From positions 1 to 64,000 of the forward strand of contig NZ_NMUL01000023.1 of NCBI RefSeq assembly GCF_002234595.1: a stretch of DNA of 64,000 bases. Direction: 5' to 3'. The translations under genes were made by a program, and so were the position numbers. The notes beneath the pieces were generated by a model. The model was not told where the DNA came from. It did no database searches and worked only from the letters and a program-made list of their open reading frames with translations. This document shows, piece by piece, positions 1 to 15,000 of the stretch (positions are counted from its first letter, which is position 1; every line of letters starts with the position of its first letter). Source of the stretch: Amycolatopsis vastitatis (lineage in GTDB: Bacteria > Actinomycetota > Actinomycetes > Mycobacteriales > Pseudonocardiaceae).

Positions 1-11
1 CCCACTGTTTC

Positions 12-5693
<5,682 letters not shown>

Positions 5694-5802
5694 CCCAGTC
5701 ACGCTCCTATTTCGCCACGCCTTGGGTAAACTGGTTCCCGGCCGTTCCGGCCGATTCGGAAACGACAACAGACACTTTTTTCGCGATCCCGGAGTTTAAC
5801 GA

Positions 5803-5836
5803 AACTCGATTACCGGCCGCTGACAGCCGGCTGACG
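5803..5836 (-). promoter_or_regulatory. SARP-type direct repeats upstream of the PKS gene
   Basis: On the plus strand GCTGACA (5819-5825) and GCTGACG (5830-5836) repeat with an 11-base period, the spacing used by Streptomyces antibiotic regulatory proteins. Read on the minus strand, the downstream repeat is followed after five bases by GTAAT, where the operon promoter at 32.77 kb has GTAAC at the same distance. The repeats abut the stop codon of the ABC ATPase gene, so the PKS gene probably has its own promoter although it lies in the operon's direction. Confidence 0.6.
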
Positions 5837-6790
5837 TCAGCCACCCCGCGGCGCCGAACCGGGAGGGTGACCGGTGAGGCTGAGGAAGACGTCGTCGAGA
5901 GTGGGCCGGCGCAGGGCGAAGTCGGCCACGTCCACACTCACCTCGCTGAGGGCGGCGGCGGCACGGGCGATCCCGCCGATACCGTCGCCGACCTGCAGCG
6001 CGATGGTGGCCCGGTGCTCGTCCACCCGGGTCTGGCCGACCGCCGACAGCGCCGCGACCGCCGTTCCCAGTTCCGACGGCAGCGCGACCGAGACTTCCAG
6101 CCATTCCTCCCCCACTTTGCGCTTCAGCTGGTCCGGGCTGCCTTCGGCGACCACCCGGCCCTCGGCGACCACGACGATCCGATCGGCCAGGTGGTCGGCC
6201 TCGTCCAGGTACTGGGTGGTCAGCAGGACCGTGACGCCGTCGGACACCAGCTCACGGACCATCGCCCACAGCGACCGGCGGCTCGCCGGGTCGAGCCCGG
6301 TGGTCGGCTCGTCGAGGAACAGCACCGACGGCGACGCGATCAGGCACGCGGCGAGGTCGAGGCGGCGGCGCATGCCCCCGGAGTAGGTGGACAGGGAGCG
6401 GTCGGCGGCATCCGTGAGACCGAACCGGTCCAGCAGCTCGGCCGCACGAGCGTGGACGCGTTTCCGGCCGAGGTGCAGCAACCTGCCCAGCAGGAGCAGG
6501 TTCTGCCGTCCGGTGAGCAGTTCGTCGACGGCGGCGTACTGACCGGCCAGCCCGATCCGGCCGCGCACTCGGTGCGCTTCGCGCAGAACGTCGAACCCGG
6601 CGACCTTCGCGTGGCCCTCGTCCGGTTCCAGGAGGGTGGCCAGGATCCGGACGATCGTGGTCTTGCCCGCCCCGTTGGGCCCCAGCAGTCCCAGCACGCT
6701 GCCGGCCTGCACGCAGAGGTCGACCCCCCGGAGCGCCTCGTGTCCGTGGTAGCGCTTCTTGAGCCCCTCGACCTCGATGGCGTTGCTCAA
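5837..6790 (-). CDS. ABC transporter ATP-binding protein, DrrA type
   Basis: A 317-residue ATPase of an antibiotic-export ABC transporter. It has Walker A GPNGAGKT, signature YSGGMRRRLDLA, Walker B VLFLDEPTTGLDP and a C-terminal extension typical of DrrA-like daunorubicin-resistance ATPases. The start is TTG at 6790, overlapping the P450 stop codon as TTGA, so translation is probably coupled. The open frame runs further upstream, but that part is not ABC-like. Its membrane partner is the ABC-2 permease at 8280-9068, with two genes in between. The likely role is export of, or self-resistance to, the cluster product. Confidence 0.92.
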   Translation of the reverse strand: MSNAIEVEGLKKRYHGHEALRGVDLCVQAGSVLGLLGPNGAGKTTIVRILATLLEPDEGHAKVAGFDVLREAHRVRGRIGLAGQYAAVDELLTGRQNLLLLGRLLHLGRKRVHARAAELLDRFGLTDAADRSLSTYSGGMRRRLDLAACLIASPSVLFLDEPTTGLDPASRRSLWAMVRELVSDGVTVLLTTQYLDEADHLADRIVVVAEGRVVAEGSPDQLKRKVGEEWLEVSVALPSELGTAVAALSAVGQTRVDEHRATIALQVGDGIGGIARAAAALSEVSVDVADFALRRPTLDDVFLSLTGHPPGSAPRGG

Positions 6791-8037
6791 CGCTGCTCCT
6801 CGGCCGGCACGCGGGTATCGGGCTCCATCGTGATCTCGAGCCGGTCGAGGCCGTTGAGGAAGCTGGACTGTTTCCGGACGACGTCGCCGCTCACGTGGAA
6901 GGCCGCGATCCGCGGTGCCATCACCTCGATGAAGCAGCGCAGTTCCACGCGGGCCAGCGGGGCGCCGATGCAGTAGTGCGGGCCACCACCGAAACAGATG
7001 TGCGGGTTCGGACGGCGATCCACGATGAACTCGTCGGGGTGCTCGAACACCGTCTCGTCGCGGTTGCACGACGGCAGCCACACCACGACTTGGTCGCCCT
7101 CGCGCACCCGCGCGTCACCGAGGTCGACATCCGCCACGGCGGTACGCATGGCGTGCATCGGCGGCGACGTCCAGCGCAGGATCTCCTCGACCGTGCCATC
7201 GATCAGGTCCGGATCCTTGCGTACCCGTTGCCACACATCGGGGTACGAGGCGAAGGCGAGGATCGCGCCGGCGGCGGCGTGCGGGGTGGTTTCCAGTCCG
7301 CCGTTCATCAGCCCGTCGCAGTTGAGCAGGATCTCCTTGGTGGACAAGCGCTGCCCGTCGACCTCGGTGTGGACCAGCGTGGAGACGACGTCGTTGCCGG
7401 GCGCGTACCGGCGGCGCTCCATCAGATCGGCGAAGTACAGGAAGATCTCGGCGTGTGCCGTACCGCGAGCCGCCGCGGCGGCCTCGCTCTGGTCCGAGTC
7501 GTCGAACGCCGTGTCGGTGAGGGTGGCCAGCTTGGCCCATTCCTCCGGCGGCACGCCCATCATCTGGCAGAGCACCCAGGTCGGGAACCGGGCGGTGAGC
7601 TCCCGTACGGCGTCGAACGAGGTGTTTCGTTCGACCAGGGCGTCGACGTGCGCGGAGAGCCGCTTCTCCAGTTCGGACCGCATGGTGGTGACCGCCCTGC
7701 CGGTGAACCACGGTGCGTGGACCGCACGGATCCGCCGGTGATCGGCACCGTCGGCGACGACCATCATCTTGTGCACGGCGGAGCGGACCGAGGCCGGATT
7801 GCCACCGAGCCGCATCCCCTGGGTCGAGACGAACTCCTTGGTGCGCTTGATGACCCGGCTTCCCAGCGCGTGGGTGGTCACCGACCAGAAACCGCCGACC
7901 CGGCCGGATTCGTGCCAGGCCACGGGATGTGCCGCGCGGGCCTGCCGCCAGACGTCCCAGTGGTCGCCCGAACCGTAGAAGCCGGGCGCGGCCAGATCCA
8001 GCCCAGGCTCACCGACTTTCCACTCAGGACTTCGCAT
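6787..8037 (-). CDS. Cytochrome P450
   Basis: Soluble bacterial P450 of about 416 residues. The haem-ligand loop reads FGGGPHYCIGAPLA, the I-helix has GGLETTPHA and the K-helix has EEILRWTSP (ExxR). The family uses O2 and electrons from a ferredoxin partner; no redox partner gene is in the window. It overlaps MbtH by 14 bases and the ABC ATPase by four, so it belongs to the cluster. A tailoring role such as hydroxylation of an amino acid side chain, perhaps while bound to a PCP, is likely, but neither site nor substrate can be read here. A GTG at 8055 would add six residues. Confidence 0.93.
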   Translation of the reverse strand: MRSPEWKVGEPGLDLAAPGFYGSGDHWDVWRQARAAHPVAWHESGRVGGFWSVTTHALGSRVIKRTKEFVSTQGMRLGGNPASVRSAVHKMMVVADGADHRRIRAVHAPWFTGRAVTTMRSELEKRLSAHVDALVERNTSFDAVRELTARFPTWVLCQMMGVPPEEWAKLATLTDTAFDDSDQSEAAAAARGTAHAEIFLYFADLMERRRYAPGNDVVSTLVHTEVDGQRLSTKEILLNCDGLMNGGLETTPHAAAGAILAFASYPDVWQRVRKDPDLIDGTVEEILRWTSPPMHAMRTAVADVDLGDARVREGDQVVVWLPSCNRDETVFEHPDEFIVDRRPNPHICFGGGPHYCIGAPLARVELRCFIEVMAPRIAAFHVSGDVVRKQSSFLNGLDRLEITMEPDTRVPAEEQR

Positions 8038-8245
8038 GACCGTCCACCGCTTCACGCAGGCTGCGGGGGCGCATGTCGGTCCAGTGGGTCTCGACGTACT
8101 CCAGCGCCGCGTCTCGCGGGCCTTCGGCCAGCGCGACGGTCCACCCCGCGGGCACTTCGGCGAACGTCGGCCAGAGGCAGTACTGGCCCTCGTCGTTCAC
8201 CAGGACGTAGAAGGTACCGCTCTGGTCGTCGAACGGGTTGGACAC
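8024..8245 (-). CDS. MbtH-like NRPS accessory protein
   Basis: About 73 residues with the family pattern: NPFDD at the N-terminus, three conserved tryptophans (LWP, GW, HWTD) and a final DMRP. MbtH proteins bind adenylation domains and are often needed for their folding or activity, so its partners are probably the A domains of the two NRPSs here. GTG at 8245 follows GGAG by eight bases and gives the usual SNPFDD start; another GTG at 8254 is possible. Confidence 0.95.
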   Translation of the reverse strand: MSNPFDDQSGTFYVLVNDEGQYCLWPTFAEVPAGWTVALAEGPRDAALEYVETHWTDMRPRSLREAVDGHAKS

Positions 8246-8279
8246 GGCAATCACTCCATTTCTCGGTGTACAGGGCAGG

Positions 8280-9068
8280 TCAGGCCGCGGCGGCGACGCG
8301 GTAACGCCGGAAGCTCAGCACGGTGCCCACGATCAGCAGCAGGACGAACGACACGACCACCACGACGACCGGGTTGCGCCCCGGGAAACCGCTGTCCGTG
8401 ATCATCGGGTTTCCCCACAACCGGCGGCAGGCGTTGGTCACCGAACTCACCGGGTTCCACTCCGCGAACGGACGGATCCAGGGCGGCAGCGTCTCGGTGG
8501 ACAGAAAAGCGTTGGACAGGAACGAGAACACGATCACGACGATCCCGCCCAGCGAATCGATCGACTCGACGTTGCGCAGCGTCATGCCGAGCAGCACACC
8601 GATCCAGATCATCACGTAGATGAACATCGCCAGCAGGGCGAACCCGCCCAGTACCGGCAGGAGCCCGGTGTGGACGCGCCAGCCGGCCAGCGCCGCCACC
8701 ACGGAGACGACGACCAGCGCGACGAGCCCGACCACCAGGTCGCCGAGGCTGTGCCCGACCAGCACCGATCCACGGGTGATCGGCAGCGAGCGGAACCGGT
8801 CGGTCAGGCCGCGCTGCAGGTCCACGGAGACGCCGATGGCGGTGGGGGCGATGCCGGCCAGGCCGATCTGCGCCGCGGCGCCCGCCATCAGGTACTCCTG
8901 GTAGCTCCCGCCGCCGGGCACCTTGATCGACCCGGCGAACAGGTACCCGACCGCGAGGATCGTGATCAGCGAGTTGAACGTCATGCCGACCAGCCGGCCC
9001 GGCGCGCTGCGCAGGTGCATCAACCGTCGCCCGGCCAACGCGGCGACCTCGGACAGCGCGGTTCTCAT
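8280..9068 (-). CDS. ABC-2 type permease, DrrB type
   Basis: A 262-residue integral membrane protein with about six hydrophobic segments (for example IVVIVFSFLSNAFL and VVVVVVSFVLLLIVGTVL) and the ABC-2 family motif WNPVSSVTNACR near the C-terminus. The ATG at 9068 overlaps the NRPS stop codon as ATGA and has AGGAG upstream; the longer open frame is not membrane-like. With the ATPase at 5837-6790 it should form the exporter for the peptide product. Confidence 0.92.
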   Translation of the reverse strand: MRTALSEVAALAGRRLMHLRSAPGRLVGMTFNSLITILAVGYLFAGSIKVPGGGSYQEYLMAGAAAQIGLAGIAPTAIGVSVDLQRGLTDRFRSLPITRGSVLVGHSLGDLVVGLVALVVVSVVAALAGWRVHTGLLPVLGGFALLAMFIYVMIWIGVLLGMTLRNVESIDSLGGIVVIVFSFLSNAFLSTETLPPWIRPFAEWNPVSSVTNACRRLWGNPMITDSGFPGRNPVVVVVVSFVLLLIVGTVLSFRRYRVAAAA

Positions 9069-12000
9069 GTGGACACTCCTCTTGCCTCGGTCACCCGGCG
9101 AAGCTCTTCGGCGACCACGGCACCGATGAGGGACTGCGGTCCGGGATGCATCATGAACTCGTGCCCGCAGACCAGTGTCCGTGCGTCCACCGCATCGACG
9201 TGCGGGCGCCACTGCCGCGCCCACGGCTCCGCTTCCCCGTCGGTGAGACCGGGAACGGCCACGAACAGGAGCATCCGGCCGGCGAAGTACCGTGGCCTGA
9301 AGGCCTGCAGGTGCACGGCGTGGTTGTGCATCACGGCGAGGACGTTCGCCATGCTCTGGGCGTCGAACACGGCCAGCGGGCTGTTGCCCCGCCGCAGCAC
9401 GCTCACCACGTCCGCCGGGGTGAGACGCCGTCCGGCGAACTCCGCGCGGTCGAATCCCGCGTGGCCGAGGAAGTGGATGATCAGCTCCTGGTCGTCCAGG
9501 ATGTCCTGGTCGCGCCCGGCGACGAACGGGTAGCCGTCGAGATTGGCCAGGAACGCCACCTCCTCACCCGCCTCCTGCAACTGCACCGCGATCTCGTGCG
9601 CCGCGACCCCGCCGTAGGACCAGCCGAGCAGGTGGTACGGACCTTCCGGCTGCACCTTCCTGATCTCGGCGACGTAGTTGGCGGCGACGGCCTCCATGGT
9701 GCCCGGAAGCGGGAGCGTGGTGCTGATGTTCGGTGCCTGCAGCGCGTAGATCGGGCGGTCGGAGCCGATGTGGCCGGCGAAGCCGAAGTAGGACAGGCCC
9801 AGCCCGAGTCCACTGTGGATGCAGAACAGCGGTGGCTGGTCGCCGGTCGTCCTGATCGGCAGCACCGGTGCGAGCGGGTCCACTTCCCGCTCGGCGGCCT
9901 CGGACACCCAGGCGCGCACGTCGAGCCGGGCGACCTGGCCGTCCGTCGCGGTTTCCCGGCTTTCGGCGATCCGGGCGAGATCCTCGATGGTCCGGTGCGC
10001 GAACACGTCCATGACCGTGAGCCGCAGTCCGGCCGCGGCGGCTCGCTCGGTGAGCGCGACCGACTGCAGGCTGTTGCCGCCGAGTTCGAAGAAGCTGTCG
10101 TCGGCGCCGACGCGCTCCAGGCCGAGCTCGTCCGCGACCGCGTCGCAGAGGATCTGCTCGGCCATCGTCCTCGGCTCGCGTCCGGCCGACCTGGTGACTC
10201 CGGGTGCCGGCAGCGCCTTGCGGTCGACCTTTCCGTTGGCGGTCAGCGGAAGTGCGTCGAGGCGGATGAACGCGGACGGCACCAGGTAGACCGGCAACCG
10301 GTCCGCGAGGTGTTGGCGGACCGCGGTGTCGTCACCGACGAGGTAGGCGACGAGGCGCTTGTCGCCCTGCGTGTCCTCGCGGACCACCACCACGGCGTCA
10401 CTCACGTCCGGATGGGCGCGCAGCAGGCTCTCGATCTCGCCGAGCTCGATCCGGTGGCCGCGGATCTTCACCTGGGTGTCCCGCCGTTCGACGAACTCCA
10501 GCTGCCCGTCCCGCCGGTAGGTCACCCGGTCGCCGGTGCGGTACATCCGGCCGCCGGCGAACGGGTCGGCCACGAACGTCACGGCGGTGCGGCCGGGGTC
10601 GTTCAGATAGCCGCGTCCGACCCCGCTGCCGGCGACGTACAGCTCACCGGGCACACCGACCGGAACCGGACGTAGATCGTCGCCGAGCACGTAGAGGCGG
10701 GTGTTGCGCACGGCCCGGCCGATCGGCACCCGGACGTCCCCGGCTGTGACATCGGGGGCTTCGCCCCGGGCCGGGGGCTTCGCCACCCGGAACCCCCGAA
10801 AAGAAGCGTCGTCCTTGCCGATGAACGCGTGCGTGACGTCGTCGGAGCACTCGGTCGGGCCGTAGGCGTTCACGATGGGGATGCCGGGGAAATGCCGGTG
10901 CCACCGGCTGCACAGGTCGGGGGGCAGGGCCTCGCCGGTCACCACGAGCCAGCGCAGTGACGCCAGGCTGGGCACCGGCGCGCCGACGTCCCAGCGGTTC
11001 AGCGCCACGCGCAGCAACGACGGCACGACCTCGAGGACAGTCAGCCCCTCCGTGTCCACCAGGCCGAACAACGCGCCCGGATCGGCGGCGACCTCGCGGC
11101 CCACCGCCCGCACGGTGCCACCGACCATCAACGGTGCGAGCATCTGCCACACCGACACGTCGAAGGTCACCGGCGCGTTCTGCACCACGCTGTCCTTTTC
11201 GGACAGTCCGAGATCCTCGATCTTCGCCAGGAGATGGTTGACCATGCCGCTGCGGTGCACCATCGCACCCTTGGGCTTCCCGGTCGAGCCCGAAGTGAAG
11301 ATCACATAGGCCAGGTCGTCCGCACGGCCACGCGGCTCCGCGGGCGTCTGTTCGCCGTCGGAGAGCACGAGAACCCGAGGTGCGCCAAGCTGTTCGGCCA
11401 GCTCACGATGCGCCTCGTCGACCACGAGCCACTCGGCACCGCTGTCGGCGAACAACGCCGCGATGCGCGCCACCGGCGCATTCACGTCGAGCGGCACGAA
11501 CGCGCCGCCGGCGGCCAGCGCGCCCAGGACCGCCGTGACGAAGCCGATGCCCGGCTCCGCGAGCACCGCGACCAATCCGTTCAATCGACCGGCCAGCGCC
11601 GTGGCGCGGCGGACCAACGTGGCATAGCTGATCGATCCGGTGGCGTCGACCACCGCGACGGCGTCCGGGTTGGCAGCGGCCAGCCGGCACGTCCGTTCGA
11701 CTATCCCCTCGTAGTCGCCGGGCCGTGCGGTGTCGTTCCACTCCTGGAGGACCTGACGGCGTTCGATGTCGTCCAGGACGTCGATCCGGCTCAAGGGCCG
11801 GGCGGGCTCGGTCACCACGCTGTCGAGGACCCGGAGGAACCGGGTGACGATCCGCTCCGCGGTTTCCCGGTCGAAGAGTTCGGCGCTGTACTCCAGGAGC
11901 CCCCGGATGCCCCCGGCGGCTTGTTCCGACATCAGGAAGGTGAGGTCGAACTTCGCCGTGCTGGACAGGAAGAGCTCCTCCCGGACGTCGAGGCCGGGCA

Positions 12001-15000
12001 CCTCGAACCGGGCGTCCTCGGTGTTCTGGAAGGTGAGCATGACCTGGAACAGCGGGGCCCTGGTCAGCGAGCGGCTCGGGTTGAGCGCGTCGACCACCTG
12101 CTCGAACGGCAGGTCTTGGTGGGCGTAGGCCGCCAGGCTGGTCTCCCGCACCCGGCGAACCAGCGAGGCGAAGGTCGGGTCGCCCGCGGTGTCGGTCCGC
12201 AGTACCAGGGTGTTCACGAAGAACCCGATCAGCTCCTCGAGCGCCTCGTCGGTGCGTCCGGCGATCGGCGTGCCGATCGGGATGTCGGTGCCCGCCCCGA
12301 GCTTGGTCAGCAGGGTGGCCAGCGCCGCCTGCACCACCATGAAGACCGTCGCGCCGGCCTGGCGGGCGAGCGTGGTCAGTCCCCGGTGCAGTTCCGCGGA
12401 GACCTCGAAGGGCACCATGCCGCCGGCGAAGGTGGTCAGACCGCGACGCGGCCGGTCGGTCGGCAGCGCCAGCTCCTCCGGCAGGTCGGCCAGCTCACGC
12501 GTCCAGAACGCGAGCTGACGGCTGAGCACACTGTCCGGGTCGTCCGCCGTGCCGAGCAGTTCTCGTTGCCAGAGCGTGTAATCGGCGTACTGGACGGCCG
12601 GTTCCGGCAGGCCGCCCTTGCCGTCGCGGCGCAGTTCGCAGGCCTGCGCGAGGTCGGTGAGGAGCACGTCCATCGACTGTCCGTCACCGGCGATGTGGTG
12701 CATGACCAGCACCAGGACGTGCTCGTCCGGGGAGAGCGCGAAGAGCTTGGCCCGCAACGGAATCTCCCTGGCCAGGTCGAAACCGCGGTTCAGCTCGGCG
12801 TCCAGTGCTTCGGCGAGCCGGTCCGGTTCGATGGTCTCGGCCACCAGCTCGGCCCGCGTGTCCAGGATCTCTTGATACGGATGCCCGCCGGTGTCCGGGT
12901 ACACCGTGCGCAAGGACTCGTGCCGATCGCACACGTCGGCGAGGGCGCCGCGCAGGGCATCCCGGTCCAGCTCGCCGGACAGGCGCAGCGCGGTCGGCAT
13001 GTTGTACCGGCCGGTCGAGCCGTCCAGGCGGTTGAGGAACCACATGCGCTGCTGGGCGAACGACAGCGACAGCACGTCGGGACGGACCCGCCGGCCCAGC
13101 GCGGGCCGGGCTTCCCCGGCCCCGGTCAGCCGGCCGGCCAGCCGCGCGGCGGTCCGCGCCTCGAACAGCCCGCGCACCGACAGCTCCCGGCCCAGTGCGG
13201 ACCGGACCCGGCTGGCCACCACGGTCGCGGACAGCGAATGCCCGCCCAGTTCGAAGAAGTCCTCGTGCACCCCGACCTCGGGTAGCCCGAGCACGTCGGC
13301 CATGATGCCGCACAGGATGTCCTCGACCGGTGTGCGGGCAGCCTGCGCTGCCCGCTCGCCCCAGGCCGGCGCCGGTAAGGCTCTGCGGTCGAGCTTTCCG
13401 TTGGGTGTCAAGGGAAGGGCGTCGAGAGCCACGATGGCGGACGGGATCAGATAAGCCGGCAGCCGGGCCGCGAGATGATCGCGGACCGACGGGTCCGCGC
13501 CGGTCACGTACGCCACCAGCCGCTTCTCGCCGGGCGGTTCCTCCCACACCACGACGGCGGCGTCGGACACGTCGGGGTGGGTGCGCAGCGCGCTTTCGAT
13601 CTCGCCCAGCTCGATCCGGTGCCCCCGGATCTTCACCTGCTGGTCGCGGCGTTCCAAGAACTCCAGCTGCCCGTCCGCGCGCCGGACCACCCGGTCGCCG
13701 GTCCGGTACATCCGCCCGCCGTCGAACGGGTCCGCCACGAAGGTCGCGGCCGTCTGGCGCGGATCGTCGAGATACCCGCGACCGACGCCGGTGCCGCCGA
13801 CGTACAGCTCGCCGGGCACCCCCACCGGAACCGGCCGCAGTTCGTCGCCGAGGACGTACAGCTTGGTGTTGCGGATCGCGGCGCCGATCGGCGTGCGGCG
13901 GGGGACGTCGGTGATGAACGCGTGGGTGACGTCGTCGGAGCACTCGGTCGGGCCGTACGCGTTGACCAGCGGAATGCCCGGGATGTGCCGCAGCCAGCCG
14001 GCGCAGAGGTCCGGGGGCAGCGCCTCGCCGGTGACCACCAGCCAGCGCAGCGCGTTGAGGTCCGGGCGGTCGGCGCCCGAGTCCCACGACTCGACGGCGG
14101 TGCGCAGCAACGAGGGCACCACTTCGAGGACGGCCACCTGCTCCGCGGCCACCAGGCCGAACAGCACCTCGGGATCCGCCGCCTGGTCCCGGCTCACCAC
14201 CCGGACACTTCCGCCGACCATCAGCGGCGCGAGCATCTGCCACACGGACACGTCGAAGGTCACCGGCGCGTTCTGCACCACGGTGTCCCCTTCGGACAGT
14301 CCGAGATCCTCGATCTTCGCCAGGAGGTGGTTGACCATGCCACGCCGGTGCACCATCGCACCCTTGGGTTTGCCGGTCGAGCCCGAAGTGAAGATCACGT
14401 AAGCCAGGTCGTCCAGCCGGCCACGCGGCGTGGCGGGCACGTCCTCGGCGCCGTCGAGGACGACGACCGGGACACCGTCGGCGAGTTCGGCCGCGAGGGC
14501 GGCGTGTGCGGCGTCGGTCACCAGGTGGCCGGCCCCGCTGCCGGCCAGCAACGCCGCCAACCGTGCCTTCGGAGCGTCGACGTCCAGCGGGAGGTAGGCG
14601 CCGCCCGCGGCGAGGGTGCCCAGCACCGCCGTGACGAAGCCGATTCCGGGATCGGCGAGGATGGCGACCAGGCCGTCCACCCGCCGGGCCAGCGCGCTCG
14701 CCCGGCGGAGCAGCACGGCGTAGCTGACCGATCCGGTGGCGTCGGTCACCGCGACGGCGTTCGGGCGCTTCACCGCGCAGCGTCCGACCCGGTCCACCAC
14801 GCCCTCGTACCGGTCCGGCCGGTCCGTGTCGTTCCACTCGACGAGCAGCCGGCGACGTTCCCGGTCGCTCAGCACGTCGAGGGCGGCGAGCCGGCGGTCA
14901 CCGCTCACGATGGTGTCGAGCAGCCGGGCGAACCGGTCCGCGATCACCTCGGTCTGCTCCCGGGTCAGCAGGTCCGGGGCGTAGGCGTAGTGGACGCACA

